The translations under genes were made by a program, and so were the position numbers. Under the pieces are notes generated by a model. It ran no database searches and was not told where the DNA came from. It worked only from the letters and a program-made list of their open reading frames with translations. 64,000 nucleotides of DNA, from NCBI RefSeq assembly GCF_028369295.1, contig NZ_JAQMYP010000042.1:1-64000 (forward strand), written 5' to 3'. This DNA comes from Streptomyces sp. HD (GTDB taxonomy: Bacteria > Actinomycetota > Actinomycetes > Streptomycetales > Streptomycetaceae). Shown piece by piece: positions 8,106 to 16,377 of this stretch; position 1 is the stretch's first letter; the number at the start of each line of letters is the position of its first letter.

Positions 8106-11100
8106 CCCTCGCCCAACTGCACTACACCTCGGCACCGCCCGGGCCGGACGGCTCGGGGTTCCGGTTCACCGCGGTCAGCGCCGGGGTCCCGCAGGGGCTG
8201 CTGCGGGAGGCCGAGCAGCTCATCGGCTACGAGCCCCCGCGTGACTTCCCCGCCCGGCCCGACGCCGAGCAGCTGAAGAGCTTCCCGAAGGCCTTCAGTT
8301 TCTCCGACCTCACCGACGGCGGGCGGCTGTTGAGCCGTTCCGTGTACACCGGGGCGGACTACAGCGGCCGATGGGGCAACTTCCACGCGCACGCGCTGCA
8401 CCTTCCGTCGGGCGTCCGGCTGCCGGACGGCGCGCTGCCGATCACCGCGTGGGAGTCGCCGCGCTGGGCCGACACCACGCCTGCCGACGGCCGGCCCCAC
8501 CCGATCGACCGGTTCGAACCGTCCGGGCTGCTCCGCAAGGACAGCCTGATCGCCTTCGCCGTGTCCCGGTCCGACCGTCTCGCCGCGTTCTTCGCCGACC
8601 TGCGGGCGTTGACGGAGGATCCCGACGCCGCCGGTCAGATCGTCCTCGTCGAGCACGACAGCGCCGATGTCGCCCAGTGGATCGCACTCGCTTGCGCGGT
8701 GCTGCCCCGCGAACAGGCACACCGGCTGACGTTCACCACCTACACACGGCGTCCGCAGCAGGCCCGCCAGCAGATCATCGGCGTCCTGCCGTCCTCGGAG
8801 TCGGTCAGCCACGACCACCGCTACCGGGTTCACGACTGTACGGCCCGACCGGCGCCGGAAGCGGTGACCGATGCCTGGGCCCGGATCTGCGCGCGCATCT
8901 GGTGCGCCGGGCGCCCCGACCTGTTCCGCGACACCTCCACGGAGACCGGGCCGCTGGCGGTGGCCGCGCTGGTTGCGGGCGTCGAGTTGGGCACGGCGGG
9001 GCGTACGGCGGCTGCCGGGTGGGCGGTCGAGCATGCGGGCACGCTCGCCGACGACACGTTGACCGCGCTGGTGGGCGCCCTGTGCGAGGGCGGGGGCGGG
9101 GGTGCGGGCGGAGATGGCGATGGTGAACATGCCGCGCTGGCCGCCCTGTTGGCCCGGCTGGAGGGGCAGTTGCCGACTGTCGTGACCGCGCCCCTCGCGG
9201 CCCGGGTGCTGGTCTCCGCCGTACGGGGCCGGGGGCCCATGCCCGCTCTGCGTGCCGGGTCGCTGACCGCCGAGGCTCAGGCCACGCTGGCCCGGGATCT
9301 GGCGCCCTCCCTTCGCGCGGGCATCGCCGATGAACGGGAGCCGGCCACCGGCCGCCCCCTCGCACTGCTGCGGACAGCGGACCTGCTGGACATCGACTGC
9401 CAGGACCTGCTTCCGGAGCTGGCGGGACGGCTGGCCCGGGGGCTGGTCGCGGAGTCTTCTGCGGGCTCGGTGGGGTCGGCGGGGTACGGGGGTTCGGCGG
9501 GCCCCGTGGGTTCGGCGGGTCCGGTGGGTTCGGCGGGTCCAGTGGGTTCAGCAGGCTCGGTGGGTTCGGCACGCGCAGCGGGTGCTTCGGGTGGTGCGGG
9601 CGGGGGCTCTGCGGGGTACGGGGCAAACGATGCGGCCGGGTACGGGGAGGGGCGCTCCCCGGCTGACGGGAAGGGCCGTCCCCCGGCCGAGGCGTGGTGG
9701 AGCCAAGCCCCGGGCGACGGTTCCGGCAGGACGGCGTCCGTAGATGGTTCCGGCAAGACCGCGTCCGTAGATGGTTCGGGCCGGTCGACGCCTGCCTACG
9801 GTTCGGGCCGGTCGACGCCTGGTGGCGGTTCGGGCCGGGACTCCGCCGGTCACGCGGATGGTGCGTCGGGGCCCGGGTCCCTCGGAACCAGTCGCCAGGC
9901 GGGCGACGCCTGGTGGAGTCAGGCTCCGGGCGACGGCCTCGGCAGGACGCCGGACGGCGGTTCGGGGCACGCCCAGGCCGGCGGCCCCGCCTCCCTCGCC
10001 GGCAACCCGCCCGCGGAGCCTGCGTCCCCCTGTCCCCCCGCCCTCCTCGACGCCGTGCGCGAGCATCCGGCCCTGCGTATCGCGCTGTTCGGTGCCCTGA
10101 ACGCGCTGGCGCAGGCCGACCCGCCCGGTGTGGCACGGAGGCTGGCCGGGACCGGGCTGCCCGTGGACCTGCAGACCGGGTTTCCGCATCTGCAGATGTG
10201 TGTCATGCCGGGCGAGCCCGTCGGCGGCAGCGGCGGTGACCGGCTCGGGCGGTTCCACGGTGTGCTGCGCAGCGCTGGTGTCTCGCCGCACGCCGATACG
10301 GCGGTCCTGCGCACCGCGCTCGACCTGGTGTGGTCCGGCGTTCTGCCGACCGGCCAGGAGGCGAGCCTGCTGCTCAACCAGCTGGGGTCGGACATCCACC
10401 GCGCGGCCGGTACCCGGGACATACTGATCGACGCGGCGCTCGCGGCGCCTCCGGACGACCCCGACGTCCCGGTGTTCGCAGCCGATCTGCTGCGCTGCTT
10501 CCCCACGGAACTGCGGCCGGGGCAGCGTGCCGCGCTGCTGTTGCTGGAGTTCGCCGGTCTGCTCGGTACCGAGGGCGAGGGCGAGAACTGGGTCGAGCGG
10601 GCGTTGGCGTTGCGGGACGGTGCGGCCGAGCCCGTGCCGGGGACGGTGCTGGAGCGGGTGGCCGACGCCCTCGCGTGGCGGCTCGTCCTGCGGCCGGAGC
10701 CCGAGAGCGAGTTGTACGCCCTGGCCAGGGCGGCCGAGCCGCGGCTGCTCGCGGCGTACGAGCGGGTGGGGCGTTCGGACCGGGTGGGTGACCGGCTGCG
10801 GACGGTGCCGTCGTATGTCGCCGTCTGCTTCGGTGCCTGGAACGCCTTCGCCGGTACCCGGCCGGAATGGGACGAGACACGGACGGCCCTGTTGACGAAG
10901 GTGCTGCGGCCGATCGTGCGGGCACTGCCCGCCGAGGACGTCGCCGCCGTCGAGCAGGCCCTCGGGCGGGCGGGGCGCGGCAGGCTCGACGCGTTCCGCG
11001 CCTGGAACCGTCCGGGCGCACTGGGGCGGCTCGCCGGCCGGCTGTCCGGCCGTGGCCGGCGCGGCGCGGACCAGCCGCCGGTGTGGCCCGGGGACGTGGA

Positions 11101-11128
11101 GCCGCCGGCCGAGGGGCGGCGCCGATGA
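8102..11128 (+). CDS. GAP1-like (GTPase-associated protein 1) large regulatory protein
   Basis: A 1008-aa protein starting VTLAQLHYTSAPPG at a GTG overlapping the previous stop (GTGA). The first ~150 residues (FRFTAVSAGVPQ, SVYTGADYSGRWGNFHAHAL) match my memory of the N-terminal domain of GAP1, a family co-encoded with bacterial double-GTPases. Residues ~455-620 are a low-complexity Gly/Ser/Ala/Pro linker; its sub-repeats include GSAGPVGSAG and two copies of WWSQAPGDG. The remaining ~390 residues are predicted helical and Leu/Ala-rich, ending in basic RLSGRGRRGAD. No membrane segment or catalytic motif is obvious. It is likely a regulator or effector partner of the GTPases. Its stop is fused to a tiny coupling ORF (ATGA). 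Confidence 0.72.
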   Translation: MTLAQLHYTSAPPGPDGSGFRFTAVSAGVPQGLLREAEQLIGYEPPRDFPARPDAEQLKSFPKAFSFSDLTDGGRLLSRSVYTGADYSGRWGNFHAHALHLPSGVRLPDGALPITAWESPRWADTTPADGRPHPIDRFEPSGLLRKDSLIAFAVSRSDRLAAFFADLRALTEDPDAAGQIVLVEHDSADVAQWIALACAVLPREQAHRLTFTTYTRRPQQARQQIIGVLPSSESVSHDHRYRVHDCTARPAPEAVTDAWARICARIWCAGRPDLFRDTSTETGPLAVAALVAGVELGTAGRTAAAGWAVEHAGTLADDTLTALVGALCEGGGGGAGGDGDGEHAALAALLARLEGQLPTVVTAPLAARVLVSAVRGRGPMPALRAGSLTAEAQATLARDLAPSLRAGIADEREPATGRPLALLRTADLLDIDCQDLLPELAGRLARGLVAESSAGSVGSAGYGGSAGPVGSAGPVGSAGPVGSAGSVGSARAAGASGGAGGGSAGYGANDAAGYGEGRSPADGKGRPPAEAWWSQAPGDGSGRTASVDGSGKTASVDGSGRSTPAYGSGRSTPGGGSGRDSAGHADGASGPGSLGTSRQAGDAWWSQAPGDGLGRTPDGGSGHAQAGGPASLAGNPPAEPASPCPPALLDAVREHPALRIALFGALNALAQADPPGVARRLAGTGLPVDLQTGFPHLQMCVMPGEPVGGSGGDRLGRFHGVLRSAGVSPHADTAVLRTALDLVWSGVLPTGQEASLLLNQLGSDIHRAAGTRDILIDAALAAPPDDPDVPVFAADLLRCFPTELRPGQRAALLLLEFAGLLGTEGEGENWVERALALRDGAAEPVPGTVLERVADALAWRLVLRPEPESELYALARAAEPRLLAAYERVGRSDRVGDRLRTVPSYVAVCFGAWNAFAGTRPEWDETRTALLTKVLRPIVRALPAEDVAAVEQALGRAGRGRLDAFRAWNRPGALGRLAGRLSGRGRRGADQPPVWPGDVEPPAEGRRR

Positions 11129-11187
11129 ACAACGTCACAGCCGTCGTGGCCGCCGCCGGTCCGGCTCGTGAAGGGGATCGCCGATGA
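11125..11187 (+). CDS. 20-codon coupling mini-ORF
   Basis: ATG at 11125 overlaps the stop of the GAP1-like gene (ATGA). The frame encodes MNNVTAVVAAAGPAREGDRR. Its stop overlaps the ATG of the next gene (11184) by another ATGA. The geometry suggests that ribosomes are handed on from gene to gene through this frame. The peptide has no recognisable features. The AAGGGGATC just before 11184 could also let ribosomes start independently. Confidence 0.4.
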   Translation: MNNVTAVVAAAGPAREGDRR

Positions 11188-12836
11188 ACTCACTCACTCC
11201 GGCCCTCCCGCTCTTCCTCGTGCTCGGCCCGATCCTCGTCATAGGTGTCGGCCTCTGCCTGTTCCGTGCGCTGTGGCAGTTCCTCGGCGTCGGGGTGAGT
11301 GCCGTGTGGCAGGGGCTCGGGCCCTGGCAGGTGGGACGGTCCGATCAGCGGATCCCGGTCGTGGGAGCGGGCGAGCCCGCTCATCTCGGGTACTGGTGGC
11401 GGCAGATGCGGGTCGACGCCGTCTCGGCCGCCGGATACGGGATGCGGGTCATCTGGACGACGTTCTCCGACCCGTGGATGGGGCGGTTCGTACGGAACCT
11501 GTTCCACGGGATGCGTCCCTCGGGCATCCGTGGCAGCTCGCCCGGCTCCCGTTTCCTGCTGATCGTCCTCGTCGGGCCCGGCGTCGCCCTGGGCGCCCTG
11601 CTCGGCGCCGCGCTCGCCACCGTCGGCCTCGGCATCGTGCATGCCGTGTTCGCCCTGCTGCTGGGCCTGGTCTGGCTCGGCTGCGCGGCGGCCGTACCGG
11701 TGCTGCGGGGCGTGGAGCGCGGGTGGCTGCTGGTGCGGGGAGTGCGCGTCAAGTGCCCGTACCCCGGCTGCTATCGGCCGGTGCCGCTGGCCGTGCACCG
11801 GTGCCCGGGCTGCCGGGCCGAGCATCGTGCGCTGCGGCCGGGACGGTACGGCGTGCTGTGGCACGCGTGCACGTGCGGGCACCGGCTGCCGACGACCCGG
11901 CTCGCGGGGCGCGGCAAGCTGGCCGCACTGTGCCCGCACTGTGCCCGGGCCCTGCCGGAGACGGCCGGTACCACCCGGGTGGTGCACGCGCCGCTGGTCG
12001 GCGGCACGTCGTCCGGCAAGACCATGCTGATGGCGGCCATGGTGGAGGGCCTGCACGCGTGGGCGCGGCGCGGCGATCTGACCGTCGAGTACGCCTCCGA
12101 CGAGGACCGGCGTACGGCCGCCGACCTCAACCAGGAGCTGAAGCAGACCGGTTGGGCCCACGCCACCACCGGCGGACAGCCGCGTGCGCTGATGCTGACC
12201 GTGGCGCGCGGGCGGCGGCGCAGGCTGCTGTATCTGTACGACCCGATGGGCGAGTCGGTGAGTGAGGCCGACCGGGTGCGTGCCCAGCAGTACTTGGCGC
12301 ACGCGAACGGCATCGTCCTGGTTGCCGACGTCCTCGCCGACCCCAAGGTGCGCGGCAGGCTGAGCGCCGATGACGCCCGGCGGGCGGGGGACGCACGGCC
12401 CTCGGCCCAGGGGCCCTGGGAGACGTATCAGCGGCTGATCGGTGAGCTCACGGCGCTGGCAGGCCGGCGCGGGCGGCTGTCGGCTGCGGCGGTCGTCACC
12501 AAGCGGGATGTGCTGGACCAGCTGTCCTCGCTGCCCGTGGCCGGTGCGCGGATCGACACCTGGCTGGAGGACATCGGCCTCGGCGGCTTCGTGCGCGCTC
12601 TCGGGCACGACTTCCGGGCGGCGCGTTACTGGTCCGTCAGCGCTCACGCCGCCACCGGTACCGGACCGCTGGAGCCCGAGCAGCGCAGGGCGGCGGAGCC
12701 GGTGTTGTGGCTGCTCGCGGCCTCGGGGCTGAGGACCGGGGCGCTGATCGGGCCGGGCTCGGGGTCGGGCGGCAAGGAGCGCAGACTGCGGCTGCGCGGC
12801 AGCGGCGAGAAGGAGAGGAAGTACAGCCCGGCATGA
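11184..12836 (+). CDS. Membrane-anchored zinc-ribbon GTPase-like protein
   Basis: A 550-aa protein with an N-terminal membrane segment (LPLFLVLGPILVIGVGLCLF, about 9-28). A strongly hydrophobic stretch around 122-172 is enough for two more helices. Zinc ribbons follow (CPYPGC, CPGC, CTCG, CPHC). A second P-loop NTPase domain then has GGTSSGKT (273-280), YDPMGE in the switch II position and TKRD in VVTKRDVLD. It is a distinct second GTPase, with the zinc-ribbon-plus-GTPase design of the product of 6843-8105 but tethered to the membrane. The C-terminal tail is basic. Start and stop are both ATGA overlaps with neighbours. It probably places the system at the cytoplasmic membrane. Confidence 0.8.
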   Translation: MNSLTPALPLFLVLGPILVIGVGLCLFRALWQFLGVGVSAVWQGLGPWQVGRSDQRIPVVGAGEPAHLGYWWRQMRVDAVSAAGYGMRVIWTTFSDPWMGRFVRNLFHGMRPSGIRGSSPGSRFLLIVLVGPGVALGALLGAALATVGLGIVHAVFALLLGLVWLGCAAAVPVLRGVERGWLLVRGVRVKCPYPGCYRPVPLAVHRCPGCRAEHRALRPGRYGVLWHACTCGHRLPTTRLAGRGKLAALCPHCARALPETAGTTRVVHAPLVGGTSSGKTMLMAAMVEGLHAWARRGDLTVEYASDEDRRTAADLNQELKQTGWAHATTGGQPRALMLTVARGRRRRLLYLYDPMGESVSEADRVRAQQYLAHANGIVLVADVLADPKVRGRLSADDARRAGDARPSAQGPWETYQRLIGELTALAGRRGRLSAAAVVTKRDVLDQLSSLPVAGARIDTWLEDIGLGGFVRALGHDFRAARYWSVSAHAATGTGPLEPEQRRAAEPVLWLLAASGLRTGALIGPGSGSGGKERRLRLRGSGEKERKYSPA

Positions 12837-12952
12837 CGCAGGTGACCAGACCGATCGGGCGGGGACGGCGGATGGCGGCAGGCCTGTTCGTCGCCTCGCT
12901 GGTGCTGACGGCGGCCGGGGCGGCGCTGCTCGCACTGTCGCTGCTGCCCTGA
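12833..12952 (+). CDS. 39-residue single-span membrane peptide
   Basis: ATG at 12833 overlaps the stop of the membrane GTPase gene (ATGA). The product starts MTQVTRPIGRGRRM. It then has one hydrophobic segment, AAGLFVASLVLTAAGAALLA, and ends SLLP. The basic N-terminus predicts a cytoplasmic N-terminus and one transmembrane helix. It is the last gene before a strong terminator. It may be a small membrane partner of the preceding GTPase. No family is recognised. Confidence 0.6.
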   Translation: MTQVTRPIGRGRRMAAGLFVASLVLTAAGAALLALSLLP

Positions 12953-12960
12953 TCCCCGAA

Positions 12961-12987
12961 CGTAGGGGAGCCCTCGGCTCCCCTACG
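12961..12987 (+). terminator. Rho-independent-type hairpin ending the GTPase operon
   Basis: CGTAGGGGAGCC and GGCTCCCCTACG form a perfect 12-bp stem with a three-base loop CTC. It begins nine bases after the stop of the 39-aa gene and lies 35 bases before the vWA gene. No T-run follows, which is usual in Streptomyces. Confidence 0.85.
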
Positions 12988-13022
12988 CGCGGACATCCCA
13001 ACCACCGGAAAGGACAAGCGAA

Positions 13023-13706
13023 GTGAGCGACATTCCCGGCGGGCCGATGGCGAACCGGCCGGTCCACTTCATCTGGCTGCTCGACTGCTCGTACTCGATG
13101 CAGGGCGAGAAGATCGCCAGACTCAACTACGCAATCAGGGAAGCGATTCCCGAGATGCGTTCGGTGGCCCACGACAACCCGGCCGCCCAACTGCTGCTGC
13201 GCACCATCACGTTCTCCACGACGGCCCAGTGGCACCATCCGACGCCGGTCCCGGTGGACGACTTCACCTGGCAGGACGTCGAGGTGGACGGCATGACCAA
13301 CCTCGGTGAGGCGTTCACGCTGGTCTCGCGGGAGCTGCAGAGCCCGCCGATGCCGCAGCGGGCGCTGAAGCCGGTGCTGGCGCTGGTGTCGGACGGTGTG
13401 CCCACGGACGACTGGAAGGCGGGCCTGAAGGCGATCGACGCGACGCCGTGGGGCCGTAAGGCGGTGCGGGTCGCCATCGCGATCGGCGCCGACGCGGACC
13501 GCTCGGTACTGCAGGAGTTCCTCGGCAACCCCGAACTGCAGCCGCTGGACGCCAACAGCCCCAAGCAGCTCGCGGCGGCGATCCGCTGGGCGTCCACGGC
13601 GGCGGTGAAGGCGGCCTCGCAGCAGATGGCGAGCTCGGCGGACTCGGCCGTGAAGCAGCCGTACGCGCCGCCGGTCCTCGACGACGATGACGACGACGTG
13701 TGGTGA
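13023..13706 (+). CDS. von Willebrand factor A domain protein (TerY-like)
   Basis: A 227-aa cytoplasmic vWA protein. The metal-ion-dependent adhesion site is complete: DCSYS at 21-25 (DxSxS), Thr92 in GMTNLGEA, and Asp124 in VSDGVPTDD. The domain fills nearly the whole protein, and the tail is very acidic, ending DDDDDDVW. The GTG start is preceded by GAAAGGA (13008-13014). The stop overlaps the start of the PP2C gene. vWA proteins of this type occur with a PP2C phosphatase and a kinase in TerY-P-like modules and bind protein partners through Mg2+. Here the partner is likely a component of the GTPase block. Confidence 0.88.
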   Translation: MSDIPGGPMANRPVHFIWLLDCSYSMQGEKIARLNYAIREAIPEMRSVAHDNPAAQLLLRTITFSTTAQWHHPTPVPVDDFTWQDVEVDGMTNLGEAFTLVSRELQSPPMPQRALKPVLALVSDGVPTDDWKAGLKAIDATPWGRKAVRVAIAIGADADRSVLQEFLGNPELQPLDANSPKQLAAAIRWASTAAVKAASQQMASSADSAVKQPYAPPVLDDDDDDVW

Positions 13707-14608
13707 CGCTCGGGGTGCGGCGCTGGGAGACGCTCGGCGACAGCGTCCAGGGGGTCAACAAGCGGCACAACCAGGACTGGTACGCCTGTGAGGGCACCGG
13801 TCACGGTGACGACCCGCTGGTCCTCGCGGTGGCCGACGGGCACGGTTCGGCCGTGCACGCGCGCAGCGGGCTCGGGGCGCGGTTCGCCGTGGACCGGTTC
13901 CTGCTCCGCGGGGCCGAGTTCGGGCGGGCCGCGCGTGACTGTCATGAGCCGGGGCGGCTGGCGCGGCTGATGACGTACGCCCGCGACGACTTCCCGCGCG
14001 CGCTGGTCCACGACTGGCGGGAGGCGGCCCTGGGCCACTGGGCCCGGCACCGTCCGGTCGCCGACGAGGGGGCGAAGGAGCCGGAGCAGGACCAGAAACT
14101 GGCGCTGTACGGCACGACGCTGATCGGCGCGGTGCTCACGCCGTGGCTGTTCGTGGCGTGGCAGATCGGCGACGGGGATCTGGCGGTCGTCGAGCACGAC
14201 GGGGCGTTGCGCCGGCCGCTGGCGCCGTCGGAGGAGGACCTCGGCGACGAGACGGAGTCGCTGTGCGGCCGGCAGGCCTGGCGTGCGGTGCGGATGCACT
14301 GGGCGCCGGTGTTCGACGAGGCGCGGACCCCGCGGCTGGTGGTGCTGTCGACGGACGGGCTGTCGAAGAGCTTCGCGTCGGCGGACGGGTACCGGGAGTT
14401 CGTGGCGGGACTGGACGGGCGGCTGACGGCCGAGGGCAGTGACGGGGTGCGGGCCTCGCTGCCCCAGTGGCTGGGGCAGGCCTCGCAGTACTCCGGCGAC
14501 GACACGACGCTGGCGGCGGCGCTGCGCCCCGTCGGGCCGGTGGGCGAGGACACCGAGCCGGCGGCGGACGCCGGGGCCATGGATACGGAACGGAAGACGG
14601 AGACGTAG
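13703..14608 (+). CDS. PP2C-family serine/threonine protein phosphatase
   Basis: A 301-aa Mn/Mg-dependent phosphatase with all metal-binding motifs: NQDWYAC near the N-terminus, ADGHG (Asp45 to Gly48), STDG (Asp218) and GDDTT (Asp266 and Asp267). The GTG at 13703 overlaps the vWA stop (GTGA); another GTG lies one codon earlier. An insert rich in Glu/Lys (DEGAKEPEQDQK) sits before LYGTTLIGAV. It would remove phosphates placed by the kinase encoded next to it, making a reversible switch. Confidence 0.9.
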   Translation: MTLGVRRWETLGDSVQGVNKRHNQDWYACEGTGHGDDPLVLAVADGHGSAVHARSGLGARFAVDRFLLRGAEFGRAARDCHEPGRLARLMTYARDDFPRALVHDWREAALGHWARHRPVADEGAKEPEQDQKLALYGTTLIGAVLTPWLFVAWQIGDGDLAVVEHDGALRRPLAPSEEDLGDETESLCGRQAWRAVRMHWAPVFDEARTPRLVVLSTDGLSKSFASADGYREFVAGLDGRLTAEGSDGVRASLPQWLGQASQYSGDDTTLAAALRPVGPVGEDTEPAADAGAMDTERKTET

Positions 14609-14611
14609 AAG

Positions 14612-15949
14612 ATGAGCGGCATGCTCGACAGCGGGACGCGGCTGACCGCGGAGAACGGCGACGACGTCGAGATCATCGACATGCTCGGCGCCGGCGGGCA
14701 GGGCGAGGTGTACCGGGTGCGGACTCCGGGCGGTGAGAAGGCGCTCAAGTGGTACTACCCGACGTGTGCGACGCCCGAGCAGGAGGCGATCGTCAGGGAG
14801 CTGGTGGGGCGTGACTTCGACGACGACCGGTTCCTGTGGCCCGAGGCCTATGTGCGCGATCACCGGGGTTCGTTCGGTTATCTGATGGCGTTGCGCCCGG
14901 ACCGCTTCAAGGGGCTGCCGGATCTGTTCCGGCGCCAACTGCGCACCAGTACACGGGCGTTGCTGACGGCCTGCCTGTACACGGTGGAGGCGTACCAGGC
15001 GCTGCACTCGCGCGGTATCGCCTACCGGGACATCTCCTGGGGGAACGTCTTCTTCGACCCGGCCACGGGTGATGTGCTGGTGTGCGACAACGACAACGCG
15101 GTCGTGGAGGGCGACGTCAGCGGCATCTCGGGGACGATGAAGTTCATGGCGCCGGAGCTGGTGCGTGCCGAGCCGGGGGCGCGCCCTGGCACGCAGTCCG
15201 ATCTGCACTCGCTGGCCGTGCTGCTGTTCATGCTGCTGATGAACCATCATCCGCTGGAGGGCCGCCGGGAGTTGGGCATCCACTGCTTCGACGAGGCGGC
15301 GGAGAAGCGGCTGTACGGCAAGAGCCCGCTGTTCGTCTTCGACCCGGCGGACGACTCGAACGCGCCCGACCCGATGGAGCACGCGACCGTGCTGGCGACG
15401 TGGGACGCGGCGGTGGGGACGCTTCAGGAGCTGTTCCGGCGCAGCTTCACGACCGGACTGCACGACCCGGCGGCGCGAGTGCGGGAGAGCGAGTGGCGCA
15501 ACGCGCTGCGGGCGGTGCTGGACTCCGTGGTCGAGTGCGCCGCCTGCGGTCGGCAGAACATGACGGAGCCGGGTGAGAACCCGCCGTCACGGCCGTGCTG
15601 GGGATGCGGGGCGCGGCTGGTGCTGCCGCCCCGGCTGACGGTCACGACGCCTCCGCCGCGCGCCCAGCACCACATCCGGCTGCGCCGGGCGGCCCGCGTC
15701 CAGGCGCACCATCTGCTGCCGGAGCCGACGCGTCACGACTGCTCGGACGCGAGCCTGGTCGCGGAACTGGTCGAGCACCCCAGCAAGCCGGGCCGCTTCG
15801 GCATCAAGAACCATTCGAAGGACACCTGGACGGGCACTCGCTCCGACGGCACGTCCCAGCAGATCGGCCCCGGTCAGACGGTCCCGCTGCGCTCGGGTCT
15901 GGAGCTGGAGTTCGGGGGCGGGGTGCGGGCGGTCGTCAAGGCCAGGTGA
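14612..15949 (+). CDS. Protein kinase with C-terminal zinc ribbon and FHA-like domain
   Basis: A 445-aa cytoplasmic kinase-like protein. It has the glycine loop LGAGGQGEVY (from 25), Lys46 in ALKWYY, and the catalytic loop YRDISWGN (Asp140, Asn145; the usual HRD is YRD). The DFG motif is replaced by DND (159-161), and APE is at 180-182. Metal-binding Asp159 is kept, so activity is plausible. A zinc ribbon follows (CAAC at 309-312, CWGC at 329-332). A C-terminal ~75-residue beta-rich segment (RFGIKNHSKDTWTG, IGPGQTVPL) resembles an FHA fold. The gene lies four bases after the phosphatase gene, completing the vWA/PP2C/kinase triad. Confidence 0.85.
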   Translation: MSGMLDSGTRLTAENGDDVEIIDMLGAGGQGEVYRVRTPGGEKALKWYYPTCATPEQEAIVRELVGRDFDDDRFLWPEAYVRDHRGSFGYLMALRPDRFKGLPDLFRRQLRTSTRALLTACLYTVEAYQALHSRGIAYRDISWGNVFFDPATGDVLVCDNDNAVVEGDVSGISGTMKFMAPELVRAEPGARPGTQSDLHSLAVLLFMLLMNHHPLEGRRELGIHCFDEAAEKRLYGKSPLFVFDPADDSNAPDPMEHATVLATWDAAVGTLQELFRRSFTTGLHDPAARVRESEWRNALRAVLDSVVECAACGRQNMTEPGENPPSRPCWGCGARLVLPPRLTVTTPPPRAQHHIRLRRAARVQAHHLLPEPTRHDCSDASLVAELVEHPSKPGRFGIKNHSKDTWTGTRSDGTSQQIGPGQTVPLRSGLELEFGGGVRAVVKAR

Positions 15950-15995
15950 CCGCCGTGAGTCGTCATGGTCGAGTGACCGCGGTGAGATGAGCGGG

Positions 15996-16028
15996 CCGGG
16001 CGCCCCGCAGGACAGGCGGGGCGCCCGG
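15996..16028. terminator. Bidirectional terminator between the kinase gene and a converging pair
   Basis: CCGGGCGCCCCGC pairs perfectly with GCGGGGCGCCCGG (13 bp) around a seven-base loop. It lies 46 bases after the kinase stop and two bases beyond the end of the opposite-strand 106-aa gene, so it can serve both transcripts. Confidence 0.88.
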
Positions 16029-16030
16029 TG

Positions 16031-16351
16031 TCACAGTCCGAGCACGCGGCCGATCTCCTGGACCAGGGCGAGACTGCCGCTGCCCGCCGCCACGCCGATG
16101 CCGATGGTCTCCAGGGCGGAGCGGATACGGCCGCGGTCGGCGGTCCGGCCGTCCTGCCCGGTGCCGGCCAGCTCGCCCTGGATGACCTGCGCCTGCGGCA
16201 CGAGCGCCGGATTGTCGGCGCGCAGCCGCTCGACGAGCTGCTCCGCGAGGCGCAGGACCGCGGCCGGGTCGGCGCCGTTGTTGATCTCGATGCGTCCGTG
16301 GTCGCCGATGTTGGCCGGACCGTTGATGTTGCGGATGTTGAACGTGCTCAT
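16031..16351 (-). CDS. 106-residue protein with N-terminal NIxNINGPANIG motif
   Basis: A small protein of unknown family beginning MSTFNIRNINGPANIGD. A helical region with AVLRLAEQLVERLRADN follows. The C-terminal half has a hydrophobic, Gly-rich segment (IGIGVAAGSGSLALV) that could be a membrane or amphipathic helix. The N-terminal motif closely matches the C-terminal motif of the upstream gene product (NINNVNGPSNIG). The gene lies 26 bases downstream of that gene on the same strand, so the two are probably one operon. The matching sticky-looking Asn/Gly/Ile motifs suggest a physical partnership. Confidence 0.7.
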   Translation of the reverse strand: MSTFNIRNINGPANIGDHGRIEINNGADPAAVLRLAEQLVERLRADNPALVPQAQVIQGELAGTGQDGRTADRGRIRSALETIGIGVAAGSGSLALVQEIGRVLGL

Positions 16352-16377
16352 GTCCCGCCTCCTGTGATGTGCGCGGT

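Noticed and set aside
8511..8522. tRNA T-loop-like GGTTCGAACC
   Set aside because: It lies in frame inside the GAP1-like gene, with no acceptor or anticodon stems around it.
6968..11128. A 1386-codon open frame on the plus strand spanning the GTPase and GAP1-like genes
   Set aside because: Its first part overlaps the zinc-ribbon GTPase gene in another frame and is Arg/Gly/Ala/Pro-rich with no motifs; only the part after 8102 is real and starts at the GTGA overlap.
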